From assembly GCA_944990035.1 (NCBI GenBank), contig CALYLX010000112.1:1736001-1800000 (forward strand): a stretch of 64,000 bases of DNA. The letters run 5' to 3'. The DNA is from Clitopilus passeckerianus. Lineage: Eukaryota > Basidiomycota > Agaricomycetes > Agaricales > Entolomataceae. The position numbers and the translations under genes were made by a program. Below are positions 1-11,877 of the stretch, one piece after another. How positions within the stretch are numbered: the stretch's first letter is position 1; each line of letters opens with the position of its first letter. The notes under the pieces are model-generated. The model did no database searches, was not told the DNA's origin, and saw nothing but the letters and a program-made list of their open reading frames with translations.

Positions 1-971
1 ATTCTGAGTCTGAATTGAAACAAGAGAAACGGTGTTTATTTCCGTGGTTTTGAGGTATTTGGGGTTGGCTCGATTCAGCCCCAAGAGGGGGTGCATTCAC
101 TGACCTCAATACATTCCGACTGCGCGTCAGGAATTGGCTCATAGCTGGCCCGATGGGTGGGCGGGTTTCCACAGGCCATGCAGTTTATGGTTGCCCAGCA
201 TCCTCATGGTATATGTTTCGATGTTATCAGATAGCAAGGGGGCCGCTATATCTATGTCGAGACCAGAGCGGGGAAAGGGACGGTCAGGGAAGGCAATCAA
301 TTGGAATTTAAATCAAATCAATCGTAAAAGTGCTTAGCTAATGGACGGCAACGTAGCCTGAGTGGCCCTGACATCCGGCGGCTGGAGTAGACAGCCTGAG
401 AGGCCTCGGTATCAGACGATGGCAATGTGATGCGCCTACACAGAGAGAAAGAGAGAATCGAAAGTCGAAAGGCTCGATAGCCGTTATGCCCTTGACTTCT
501 TATATTTACGGGCACCAATGGTAATCATTCCAGATACTTCCAGCCCCTTTCTGGGTGGTGAAAAGGGCACGTTTTGTTGACAAAAATCTGAGGAACTATG
601 GACGAGTCATTGCGCTAAAGCCAGTCGGATCCGCATTCTGTATTTAATTCGGCAAACATACGTGTGCGCTTCAGCCGGTTGCTCAGCCGGAGTTTCAAAG
701 AATAGATAATTAATTATTTTACTGGTTGAGGCGTGACCTTAACTATAGATTTGTAATATCATTGGACTCGCGGTGAGACTGGACGGGCTGCAATCTATCT
801 CTTACTCTTAACCATCAACGTCGAGTCCCTTTCCTCCAAGCAGCGGCCACTTCGTTCTTTGGAGGAATATCGTGAAACGTTTCTCGCCGTTGCTGACTCA
901 ATTCTTCTGAAATTTTACCGTTGGGGCCACTCAAATCAGGTTATTATTCATCAAGAAATAAATTCGTACCA
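1..971. other. 5' flank of the bZIP gene, no gene seen
   Basis: This stretch holds only short open frames without recognisable protein similarity or convincing splice structure. The last few hundred bases probably contain the promoter and leader of the bZIP gene that starts at 972. I see no tRNA, repeat array or transposon end in it. Confidence 0.5.
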
Positions 972-2892
972 ATGGATCCTTACGTCGTCGACAATTCTGC
1001 TCTTTGGGACCTCTCACAGGCTTCTTCATACACACATCTCGCGGACGACGATTTCCTAGCACTTTTGCAAAAGCAATTCCCTCAAGCGAACAACGATGCC
1101 AATGGGTTCACCAATGGCGTCAATCCTCAGAGCATTACTAGATACCCGTTGCCTAGTCTTTCGCCACCATCCGAGGATAGTAGTCCGAGTCCCCCAAGTG
1201 CCACCAACAATAACACAAATTACGCCGATGAAACTGGTGATTCTGCGCTGAAGCGAAAGGCAAGCGATGATGATCTAGACGATGGCCCAAGCTCGAAATC
1301 ATGTTAGTAGCGACGTCGGATCTTATCAGAGTGTAGTATATTTACCTAGCATTTATGACTATAGCAACCAAGAAAGCAGCTACTTCAACTTCTCGTAGGA
1401 AGGTTTCAGGCGCTGCACCAGTGAGTCTACTCCAATCCCCATCGCTAGTAATTTCAATTGACAGCCATTCTAGCCCAAGGATGAGACGAGGCTTATGAAA
1501 CGTAAAGAGCAAAATCGTGCCGCCCAACGCGCCTTCAGAGAGCGCAAGGAAAAACATGTAAAAGACGTGAGTTATCATTTATCGTTGACACCCTATCCAG
1601 CCCTCTGATATGCCATTATCTAGCTCGAGGACAAGGTTGCTGCTCTCGAGGCCAGAAACGAGGCCAAAGAAAACGAGAATGAAAACCTGCGAGATCTACT
1701 CGCACGCTTGCAGAATGAAAATCTTGCACTCAAGCAGGGATCCTTCACCTTCTCTGTACCCCCTAATGCCGGCAGCTCGACGAATACCCCTCCTGGACCA
1801 TCATCATATGCTTCCTCACCCCCTTTCTCGGCATCAAGCGCCTCCACGGCTACTTCTCCTACAATGGCGACTCCAGATTTCTCCAACGTCTCAAATCCCT
1901 TAGAGTGGAGCTCGCTTACCGCATTCGATCCAGCGATGTTGAACCTTCTCGATGATGTCTCCCAAGCAACAGCCACCGATGGTGCGCGTCAGATGGACTT
2001 TGGCTTTGGGCCAACATCAGGATTAGCAGAGGGAGCTCCATGGACCACCATTGCGAGCAACCCGATGTTTATGTCCTTCACCTCAAATTTTGATTCACCG
2101 CCGAACAACAGCCCTCCTATAGCGTCAAACGGGAATGGCGTTCAAGTTAACAACAACAGCTCTGACGCGCTCAATAACCTTTTTGACTTTAATGGGATGT
2201 CATGGTCACCGCCCATACAGAACACGCAGCCCTCCTCCCTTGAAGAGCTGATAAGTGGGTTCACGTCGAACCCTCAGGATTTTAAATTCGCATCTGCACC
2301 CCCTACATCCGATAGCCCCGTTGCACACCACGCAACCTCCAATCCTCATGGCATTGGCTCAGTGTTCAACCACCAGCCTGCATCCCAGTCACCTGCATCT
2401 AACTCGTCTTCTCCTTCGTCAACAACGTCGGATCCGTTATTTGACTCTACGAGGGACAGCAGCGCGTCGGATTCGGATCATGACTCACATCCTCCTGGTC
2501 ATGACAAGGACCAGTGCCCGAAGACTAGAGGAGACTTGGCTAAGCGGATAGAGAGTTCCGGTCTATCTCCTTTTGCGCCAGTCTCAAACATGGCTGCGCT
2601 CAGCCCATTGGTCAAATGCGCAGAGGGTACATCGTTCCCGAAGACACAGCAGAGTGACAGGAACGTTGAGGTTCTCACAGCCTGGCGGAGTATCACATCG
2701 AACCCAAACTTCAAAGTATGTTCACCTCCTCATCGAAGAATTTGATGACGCTCAAGGGTGTCCTGTTAGGACGTCGACATAAACGACTTGTGTTCACAGT
2801 TCACTAACAAGGCCCGATGTGACGGTTCCAAGGTCGTGTTGGAGCCACAGAGTGTGGATAGTATCTTGCGCAATCTCAGTACCAAACAGTAG
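972..2892 (+). CDS. AP-1-like bZIP transcription factor (Yap1/Pap1 family)
   Basis: Probable oxidative-stress transcription factor of the Yap1/Pap1 family, which shuttles to the nucleus when its cysteines are oxidised. The model has five exons (972-1302, 1365-1420, 1474-1566, 1624-2715, 2770-2892), giving about 564 residues. The basic region, around residues 140-165, carries the fungal AP-1 signature NRAAQRAFRERK, followed by a leucine zipper rich in Glu and Asn. The middle is Ser/Pro/Asn-rich. An n-CRD-like segment contains QCPKTRGDLAKRI, and the C-terminal cysteine-rich domain contains LCSQFTNKARC, the CX8C spacing of the Pap1 c-CRD, then an LRNL-type tail that could serve as export signal. 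The family's known partner is the exportin Crm1. An in-frame ATG at 921 would add 17 residues; 972 was preferred because the sequence after it looks conserved. The family is certain, the exact start is not. Confidence 0.9.
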
Positions 2893-3432
2893 GCGTCGTA
2901 TACCCGCTTACAGCTTTTTACTGCTATTTGCCGGGGGCAGGACGGCTGCGCACTCCGCAGCCTCGCCTTACCTTTGCTGCCATTATTATGTCCCTGCAAG
3001 TGACATTCTCCAGCATCGCCCTCTGTCACTGACCCGTTGCGTCCTGGCAATTTTGGTCTGTAACACATACTTTAGAGCTTTGTGTCTTCTACTCCTCATG
3101 TATCCATACGCTCTTGTTTCCTTATGACTCGTGCCCCGTCTACTTTATGCACTTAATTTGCATATACCATATGAAGAACAGTAGCTCCCTTATGATCACT
3201 GTATTTCTCTCTTTCGGTCTGTTTCCACTTCTTTTCAGTTGTTTGCATGCGGATATCTTGACATGTGTTTACTACTTGGAACGTTGTATTTCTGGCATCG
3301 CTAACTATCCAATATATATTGCCCTAGTGTGTTATCAAAAGAAATACAACATTGCACCCGATAGCGACTAGACATATGCATATAACAAGCACCATCCGAT
3401 ATACCGCGAGACAAAATAGGGGAGAGAGGCAA
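2893..3432. other. Convergent 3' flanks, no gene seen
   Basis: This interval lies between the ends of the bZIP gene and the BRL1/BRR6 gene, which point towards each other. It is T-rich with short frames only and most likely holds the two 3' untranslated regions and polyadenylation sites. Confidence 0.5.
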
Positions 3433-4830
3433 TCATTGAATTTTAACGGCATTGCCCCCGTCCAAACGCCGTCTTCTTGACGGAGCTTCGTGTACCTCCT
3501 CAACGAACTTGCCTCGGGTCTGGGCCCATTGGGGAGGAGCTGGTAAAGATGGGTGGTAGCTTTCGCCGATATGCGGGTATGGTATGGGGTTGGGTACTGC
3601 AGCGTGTTGGGGTTTATTAGAGGAGCGGAAGAATTGCAACACAGTGTTGACGAAGAGCGTCAGGAACGCCAACGAAGTTATTGTGAACGCCTGATGATAG
3701 ATCTGGTTTAGTATCTCCGAGCTATGGAAAGCTTAATGGACAACTCAAACTTACGAGAGCTTTCCAGCTTATTGGTTCTACGAAACCGTTGACGACCTCT
3801 GCGATGAGCTCAGCACCTACTTTGGCACGGCCGACTTTAGCGGGGTCGCGGTTCATGCAGGTTTCCCAGTTTTTGCATTGTTGGGCCATTGCCGGGATTT
3901 GGTTGGTTGCGCAGAGGTTTGTTTTGAATTGGAGGGCGCATATGGCGATGTCCTGGACGATATCTGGGAGCGGGTTAGTTTGTGGGCGAGGGGAAATGGA
4001 AGGTGGTTGCTTACCCATTGAATATTCGGATATTCGTTGTTCGACATCCCGTTGGACCGTCAGGATAAATTGGATGAGTAGATATAAGAATATGAGCGTG
4101 AGGGAGAGGTTGAATCCAAATTGTAGATATCTGTTACGAAGGTCAATTAACCGCGTGTTAGGTGCATTGATAGCAGAACATACCCAAGGAGAACATAAGG
4201 ATGATCAGATTTTGAAGGTGTTGGCGAAGGCATGTTTAGAGTATAATGATTTGTGGTGGGTCCATGGGGAATCAAGCGACCATTATGGTGCTCATCAACG
4301 TCACTGTCCCCGTCCTCGTACTCTCCATTCCGACCGGAGCTTTTAACTTTCGATTTAGACCTCTGCCTTGACTTGAATATCCGTTTTAAAGCACCAGGAG
4401 CAATCTGCCTGTCTTCGTTGGCCTCCTTCATAGGCTGGTCAGGGTCAGCTTGAGGCTTTCCTGGACTAGCATCGGTCATGTCGACATCTTTCAACTCTGG
4501 GAATGCTTTTGTCGGGGTGAAGTTCGGCGGTGGTGTCCATGCATGGACGTCTGGTGTTCTAGGTGGTGCCGGTTGGTTGAAGATGAACGGTACATTTCGG
4601 TTTGCTCCAAATATTGGTGGGTTCGGTGTCCCGAAAGGTGTTGTGGTTTGGAGGTCGCCATGAGGTCCTTTTGCAAGCTCAGAAAGGCTGAGATAGTGAC
4701 TTCATATGTACATACGTTTTCTAGAGCCAGAAGGTTCATCGTTAGCTTGCGACCATGACGGTTTAATGGATGGTCGATTTGTCCATTCGTAATCCATTGG
4801 TGCTTCTGTGCCTCTTTCTGTACGCGCCAT
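3433..4830 (-). CDS. BRL1: BRL1/BRR6-type nuclear envelope protein
   Basis: Integral membrane protein of the nuclear envelope and ER of the Brr6/Brl1 family (di-sulfide bridge nucleocytoplasmic transport domain). In yeasts the family supports nuclear pore complex assembly and membrane lipid balance. Five exons on the minus strand (4830-4716, 4667-4184, 4130-4015, 3963-3755, 3690-3433) give about 393 residues. The N-terminal half is hydrophilic and Pro/Gly/Phe-rich. A first membrane segment (YLQFGFNLSLTLIFLYLL) is followed by the lumenal block with the four conserved cysteines (ICALQF...NLCATN, QQCKNWETCMNRDP) and VGRAKVGAELIAEVVNGF, then a second membrane segment (LAFLTLFVNTVLQFF). The start was taken at MARTERG; the internal MDYEWTN is an alternative. 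It is divergent from ClpP with only 163 bases between the starts. Basidiomycetes often have one family member, so BRL1 versus BRR6 cannot be decided here. Confidence 0.9.
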
Positions 4831-4889
4831 AGTCAACCAAGGCCAGTCGTCAACTGTACAACTCCAGAAGAAAGCGTGTTGAGCTCGCT

Positions 4890-4939
4890 GAACGCGTTCA
4901 GGGTAGTGTGCAGAGCCAACAAAAGGTTGGTTCACGCGT
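4890..4939. promoter_or_regulatory. Two ACGCGT boxes in the BRL1/ClpP divergent promoter
   Basis: Within the 163-base gap between the two divergent start codons there are two ACGCGT hexamers, at 4892-4897 (inside the perfect palindrome GAACGCGTTC) and 4934-4939. In yeasts this hexamer is the MluI cell-cycle box bound by MBF at G1/S. Functional meaning here is inference. Confidence 0.4.
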
Positions 4940-4993
4940 TGACGATGCGCGCCACGGGTCAACGGAACGTGACCCCCGTTACTGCACACAACG

Positions 4994-6128
4994 ATGGCCA
5001 CTCTCTTTCGCTCAGCTCTACCAAAAGTCGCAAGGTCTCTGGCATGCGGACAACGGCGTTGTTTTCACCCTTTGGTTGGACAGTCTATCCGAGAGATACA
5101 AAATGAATGGCAGTCACCACCCTCAGCAAATCTTGTACCGATTGTGATCGAGCAAACGGTATTTCAAGCGAAAGTTCAGCGTTTATTATAACTCATTCTT
5201 ATGATAGGGAAGGGGAGAGCGCTCCTATGATATTTTCTCGCGACTACTCCGGGAGCGTGTCATTATGCTGCAAGGACCGGTGAGCGTCTTGTTTGAATCC
5301 CTCAATTTCACGAGCGCTGAGTAAACCGAAGATTCACGACTCCATATCATCACTCATTGTGGCTCAGCTGCTTTTCTTGGAGGCAGAAGAGCAGTCTAAG
5401 CCTATACATCTGTATATTAACTCACCCGGCGGTAGTGTGACCGCAGGTCTGGCCATTTATGATACAGTAAGTTTTTTTTTTCCGAATTCTTCCATATTCA
5501 TGGCTGAGCTTGGGTTTTAGATGCAGGTATATCCTCCAATATTTCATCGCCTTTCAACATTCTAACAGCGCCGGCCTTAGTATGTGTCGTCTCCGATCCA
5601 TACATACAGTCTTGGCCTGGCTGCCTCCATGGGCTCCCTGCTTCTTGCCGCTGGTGAGAAAGGCAAGCGACATTGCCTTCCCCACGCAAGTATTATGATC
5701 CACCGTGAGTCTTGAACCGATATTCTCCCGGCTTGTATTAATGGCTTTTGCAAACTGTTAATCAGAACCGTCTGGTGGTGCTTCTGGACAGGCTACAGAC
5801 ATAGCAATACACGCCAAAGAGATCCTTCGAGTGCGGCAGCTGTTGACTAGCATCTATCAAAGGCACTGTGCGAAAGAAGGGGAGAGCGAAGTGGAAGGGC
5901 TTGCACGGTTCGGTGAGCGTTTATTGCTGGGAACGGTCCTTGATCGGTTTATTCACATCCGTTCTTGTGATCGAACAGAGCGTGCCCTAGAGCGAGATTA
6001 CTACATGACAGGTAAGCGTACCCATGTGCACCGAAAGATTATAAACTGACAGAACGGGTCTAGCGCACGAAGCCTTGGAGTTTGGCATCGTGGATGGCAT
6101 ACTAGAGAGACGACCAAGTGACTCCTAA
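4994..6128 (+). CDS. CLPP: Mitochondrial ATP-dependent Clp protease proteolytic subunit
   Basis: Serine peptidase subunit of the matrix ClpXP complex, which degrades unfolded or tagged mitochondrial proteins. Eight exons (4994-5158, 5208-5279, 5332-5466, 5521-5526, 5581-5704, 5766-5912, 5979-6011, 6064-6128) give about 248 residues. The first 30 residues ([16 protein letters not shown]...) are basic and amphipathic, as expected of a mitochondrial presequence. [20 protein letters not shown] is the conserved start of the mature protein. Catalytic residues are visible: Ser in [13 protein letters not shown], His in HASIMIHQPSGG and Asp in ERDYYM. Exon 4 is only six bases and encodes Met-Gln of the conserved IYDTMQY motif; its phase and the family sequence both require it. 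Length is normal for eukaryotic ClpP. Confidence 0.95.
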
Positions 6129-7450
6129 CCATCTTACGTTCATACCTCCGTAACTCTGCGCTCATCGAAGTATCCTAACCTGAGCCTGTTTAATCTCACT
6201 TCAGGGTCTTTTAGGAACGTCACAGCTGATCACCACCTATACCATTAACTCCTTCGACTAGAAATTGTATAGACATCGCTTCTTCGGGCGTCGACCATCT
6301 GCACCCATGTTATCCTGTCCAGCTGACCATGACGACTCCGTCCTGCACGATGTTATCAGATGATTTGCTGCAGTGGAGATGAGCAGCGCCTTCCTTCCGT
6401 TCTCCACTCAAAATAACACACGGATACCCGCCGATCGGGGTCCCTCTCGGTGTCCATCTTCCAAATAGACCCAATTCTTCCTTCACGGCGGCATCGGCGC
6501 GCTATCTGTTTTGCAAAGATCGTGGCGCGAGATTCGCCGTGATTTGAAAGGGTGCAAAGGCTGATTCTGGTCTTGTGCATTCCGAGTTTTCTATCAGAAG
6601 CCTTTCGTTGTGTTTGGAATATTTGGGGAAGTCTGAACGGAAGCCACGCGCAATAACATGCATTCGCCATCTCCGCTTCCACCTGCAATGTATCGAATGG
6701 TATTGATGAAATCTCGGGTTGTGTTTGGAGCTCCAAGTTCAGATTTGAACCTATGAAGGCAAGCCGTATGTTAGACATAGGCATGTTGTATTATGTGGTT
6801 CCTGTGGCCGAAAGGCTTGGAACCCCCCACGGCTGGGCCTATCATACCAATCTGAGGTGCTGTTCCTGGAGTCATCAATTTTGTGTTCAATACATGGGTC
6901 TAGCGGGTGATTGTCCATGCAGGTTACGGCACCCTTCTTGTATATTCCTTCTCTGCTAGTGGTCACTCCGGGCATGATGCGTGTTGTGCTGGGCTTGCTC
7001 TTTACTATGAGAATCGCGTCTCAGGATGCTCCATTTATTTTTAACCCCGCAAGGACCTGCTATTAGACAGTCATAGCTCGCTCTTTTTGTAGTAGATTCA
7101 ATTCAGCTAATCGCTTCATTTCAGGTCCTCCCAGATGATCGCACTTCAGCTCAGACAGTTCATCCCGGTTGTAGTAATCGCTGAGCGCAAATTAAGAGTC
7201 AACGTAGTGGCAATTCATGGCACAAGAAGATGATCTTCCCCAAATAGCCGCCTAACTATTCCTCAGCGTCTCAGCACAACGCAATCGGTCATGGGATCTC
7301 CAGAAGGCTGGATTTTCTCCGGCATATAGTGAAATTAAATAATCGATTACAGTGTATAATCCAGATACTGTCAGTCCTATATATAGCAAAGTTCAAAGCG
7401 AGCGAGCGGATGGAGGATAAGAAGAATCAAGAAGCCGTGATAATCGACAT
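6129..7450. other. Intergenic, no convincing gene
   Basis: This 1.3-kb interval lies between the end of ClpP and the end of the ADAM gene, which runs on the other strand. The longest frame is on the minus strand (6356-6784, 142 codons) with no recognisable domain, and short frames at 6751-6975 overlap it on both strands. I could not build a spliced model or recognise a repeat. Confidence 0.4.
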
Positions 7451-10400
7451 CTATCTCCCATTGTAGGCAGACTCGTCTACCCAATTCGAGCGGCTGTTGC
7501 CACGGCCGTGTGCTGGGCTCGTTGGGCCAAACCCAGTAGATACACGTGTGTAAGAAGCCCTAAAGAAGTTAAGTTAGCGGGGTATGTCAGGTGGTAGGAT
7601 GGGCCACGTACGAGGCAGGCTGCATGAAAGCTGGTGTTCCTGGAGGTGGACGGAAGGCGGGAGCAGGTGTATCATACCCCGACCTCTCTAGGCTCTCAAG
7701 GCGTTGGTGCTGAGCACGCGCAAAAGCGGGGTTCATCGGAGGTGGAGGGACTTGTCTGTTGCGTCGTGTACAACGCACGATACCTGCAGGAGGAAACTAT
7801 GTTAAGCGACAAATGTGCTGCCAAACGGGTGGTAGACTCACTTCTGAAAATACCCCAGAGGATCGCAAGCACCACAAGGCCTACAATGATGGTCACAGGA
7901 ATAGCGATCTGTAGATTTTGGGTATACCAAGCCTATGTTTTTGGAGAAAGTGAGAAATTGTCTAGATAGCCTTTTGACACGAAGGTCGCCTCACCTTGGC
8001 AGTGTCGAGCGCATTTCCTGATTGGCATTTTCCGGTGACACATGTACCACCATAGCCTAGAGTAGACACATTAGAATCAACTCGCACCGAAGTATAGAAA
8101 ATTCAATTACCACAAGGAGACCCATCACGGAGGAGAGAGGTCAATAGGATGCATTGGTTGGCTTTGTTGGGGTCCTGACATGAAACCTGGCAGGTGTTAT
8201 CATTGCGCTGAGGGCAAGCCTGCTTGAGGCCCAAAGATGCGCCAATCGTCTGGCACTGCGCTAGAATGGACACTCGGCAGTTAGCGAAAGGAGAACACAG
8301 GTGGAGCAGTAGCGTGGATATACCTGAAACAGAAGTACAAGATCCAGATGCACACTTGAGATCGCCACTTCCACAACTTTGTCCTAAATGACGGAAGAAA
8401 TAAATGAAGTGTCAGAAAATTTAGAACAGTTGGAGAAAACATCTGAAGTTTACCGTTTGGAGCTGTTACATCGGCAGGGCATGAAGAGGAGTTGCCTGTG
8501 CAGAACTCCGCTGTATCACATCTCGAGTCTTCGGAGGGACGACACATTTGCGTTGAGGGCGCGAAATTGCATTGATCGGTACAACATGAAGAGCTTTCGG
8601 GATCGCAAACGGCTCCAGCCTTGAATTTGCATGTTGCGGAGTCGCAGCATGGAGATTGGACACCATTTCCTGGGTCACAGTCCTCGCCTTCTTCAACAAT
8701 ACCATTACCGCACATTTGCAATGAGATCGTCTTGCCCGCAGCGGCTGCGTCGATGAGACAGGTGGTGTTCGTCTTTTCTCCATTGACGCCATCCATAACC
8801 GAACCTATGAAAAGTGTGTTAAATTTTAATTTATTTTTTGGGGCCCGAAGACTTACAGATATTTCCAATGGTACATTGAGAGAAAGCCTTTTCGCCGTCT
8901 TGCGCGACTGGGCTCATAATGAATTGGGCGTTGGCGTTGCATGTCGAGGTACTCAAGGGGCAGCAAGCCTGAGATGAAGTACAACCGTCTGCGCACTAAA
9001 CAGAATATGAATATCAAACTGAATAATAAAATCCAGAAAAGGTAACGGACATCGTGCTGTAGAAATAAAAATTCATCAGTACAACGCGTCAGAAGGGGCA
9101 TTCATACTACTCACAATTGCTCCGAAATTGTGACCGATCTCATGCGCCACAACCTGCCACTCGGTGCGGCCAGCAGTCGAAACAGCGGCGCCAGATACGG
9201 TAGATCCATCGGTTCCAGTATTAGCATCTTGTTGACAGATAGTTGCGAGCCACGCAATGCCGACTTCAGAACCCGTGGGACAGCCGCTCATCAGATGCCA
9301 GAGTCCAACACCATCACCACCCTTCTGTCCACGCCACTGTGAGAAAAGGGAGAGACGCTTGTCAAGCTCGGCGCCGGCACAGTTGATGTTCCAGGGTATC
9401 GAGGAGTCTGGGGTCGAAGGGCAGACGCCACTCTGAACTTGCACTTCGATTATGCCAAGACTGACGTTGAAGGTGGACTATTAAAACCAAGTCCATTATC
9501 AGACGGGCATCAATGGGTAACGAGCGACGCATCATTACCTTGTAGAGAGAACTTGCAGAATTCCATGTCGTCAGAATTTGCTTGGTAGCTGCGTCTTGAG
9601 AGCCATATTTGAAAGTGTATTCACAATCTGCAGCTACACCCATGTATAGCTGGACAGATGTTAGCCAACCACAATCTCCACAAGCAAAAAGCGACATCTT
9701 ACCAGCTTCTGAGATTTCGGGCATCCTGTAGTTTGACCAATGTGATCAGCGAAGCTATTCACCAATTCAGTCAGATTTTGGTCATTTGTATTCAGTCATG
9801 CTTACTTGGTTCCCATGTTACCACCGGGTCCGACATCATCGCGGCGAATCTTCGTGCCGTTCGTATAGAGATCGAAGGGAAGGCTGAGCCAGGGATTGGA
9901 CTGGGTGCGCTTCTGCAGGACTGGGTTCTGTCGGGGATCTGTGTTGTAGGAGAGGCGGTCGTGGCCACAAGCCTGAGCCTTTGGCTTGAAGTCAGCGAAT
10001 GTGGTGGTCTCAGATCGTCGAGCAATGCGTTCTTCTTCAGGAGTCATAACATCAGACTCCCTCCAGATAACGAGAGAGTTGTCCACGGTTTCCACCATAA
10101 CTTCGGGATCAAATGCATCCTTAGTGCGAATATAGTTTTCCTTCGTCACTATGTGGTATACAACGCCTTTGTGGGAGAAGGCGCCCTCGTACTGCGGAGG
10201 GATACCCTGTTCCGTATTTCCTTGATGGTGTACCATAATGCGAGCCCAGCCGAGTTCAGACATCGGGTTAGGGGATACAAGGCCGGCAGCGTCTTCACGC
10301 ATCCGGGTTGACGAGTATTCTGAGGCAATGACTTCGCCAAGGTAAGCCTTCACAGACTCCCGAAGTAGAGGTTTTGAGTGGGTGACGTAGGATCTCCCCT

Positions 10401-10795
10401 GGTCATCGATGGAGTAATAGTTGACGCGAGCAGCAGGATGGATTAGATGGTCATTTGGCTTGAGATGCAAGTAGAAAGTTTCATCGAATGCCTGGATCGT
10501 GAGTCGGAAGGAATCGTCGTGACGGAGGTGATGTGAGGGTTGTGGTACACGTTTGCTGAACGGTGACAATTCCGAGATTATTTGGCGTGACCGAGGAAGT
10601 ATCTCAATGGATATCGTTGAAGGATGTGCGAATCGTTTCAGAGGACGTGCAGGAGAGCTATAAGCTGTAGAGTTACAATTTCGAGTTTAACCCGTGTCTG
10701 GAAATGATTGACTCGTAGAACTTACCGTCTGTGGTTACAGATAGCCATGATATCGACAGAAAAGCAGACAACCAGAGTGCTTTGAGGTAGATCAT
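7451..10795 (-). CDS. ADAM family zinc metalloprotease (reprolysin/disintegrin, membrane-anchored)
   Basis: Type I membrane protease of the M12B (adamalysin) family, predicted to act at the cell surface or in the secretory pathway. Many exons give a protein of roughly 800 residues. In order: a signal peptide (IYLKALWLSAFLSISWL), a pro-domain of about 280 residues, the catalytic domain with the complete zinc motif HEIGHNFGAIHD and Met-turn (FIMSP), a Cys-rich disintegrin domain (CGNGIVEEGEDCDPG...CC...CR...CDTAEFCTG), a short ADAM Cys-rich region, one membrane span (LQIAIPVTIIVGLVVLAIL) and a cytoplasmic Pro-rich tail ending NWVDESAYNGR. The last two zinc-motif residues, His-Asp, come from a 6-base exon at 9051-9056. 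The final exon (7559-7451) is supported by an in-frame splice after PAS; without it the frame ends at 7587. Neighbours say nothing about its substrate. Confidence 0.92.
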
Positions 10796-11877
10796 GGCCA
10801 GGAAAGAGACAAACCGCCTGGGTTAGGAGAAAGTACAAATAGGTGTATGTGGGTTGCTTGGCGGTTGAGCTGCCGGCTAAAGCTGTGATAGATGCCGAAC
10901 AGCAACGCCTGCGGACAAGAGAAAAATACAAAAACGAGCGTCAGAGGTGTCAGACCTCCTTGGAATGGTCTTCAAGCCCAATCGATGGTGCTTGTTGAAG
11001 AAGTCGACGTTGTACTTGGCTCTTTGCTGAGAGCCTTGACCACCGTTGCTGCCGACTTGCTCTGTGGCATCAAACTTTAGCAGCTTAGTCAGGGCTGCAT
11101 TGTACAAGCAGGGAAAGCACAGCCTCATCCTGGCTCGACCTCATGCAGCCGTGCCTTGCGATGATGCTCAAGCATTGCAGAAAACGGACGCCACTGCGTG
11201 CACAACACGTTGTTTAGTGACCAGGCTTCCTCCTATAGGTGTTCGGAACAACTACCCGTGGAAGGAGTACTCGAAGGCGCGTTTGCGTTTTGGGGTCGCG
11301 AATCACTTGAAGAGAGAAGTTAGCGCTGGGTTGATGCAGCACCACGAACCATGCCTCTCTTCGAACCATGGGACACTATGTTTTTGTCCCCAATTCACGG
11401 AAATGACCCTCTAGGAGGGAGCTAAGCCGTCTCGAGCCCCATTCCTAGTAGATAAGATTCTGCCACATCGTCTATTAGACTATAGATGCCGTAACTCGCC
11501 CCTGCACGAAGCTGATCATGATGCATGGCTGAACTCAATCGGACGGCACCTTCCTGGCTTACCCGACCATGCATAGTCTGCCCTAGTTCGTCGATTGGAT
11601 GCACAGTGCCGAAAAAACGAGTCTCACGCGCACCGATCGGTGACCATCAGTCTGGGATATGGAATCTTCTAAGCGTTAATGTGATCCCTCTCACGAGAGA
11701 GGAGTACATGAGTTCGCGGATATTCCGCAAAAGCACACACACGTGTATGCTTCATGTTCCCCTCCGTCCCGACGATAAAAATGTCCTCCGTACCCCACAC
11801 CCTTCACCGAAAAATCTAATTCATTTCCACGTACTTTTCCCTCTACTTTCTTTGCCGTCGCTGCCAGGGACACCGAT
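10796..11877. other. Intergenic, no convincing gene
   Basis: This is the divergent upstream region of the ADAM gene and the BTB gene. It has short overlapping frames on both strands (the longest 122 codons, 11046-11414) but none has a recognisable domain or a coherent splice pattern. It probably holds the two promoters. Confidence 0.4.

Noticed and set aside
6735..6765. GGTTCAAATCT on the minus strand as a tRNA B box
   Set aside because: No pairing T stem and no other tRNA arms around it.
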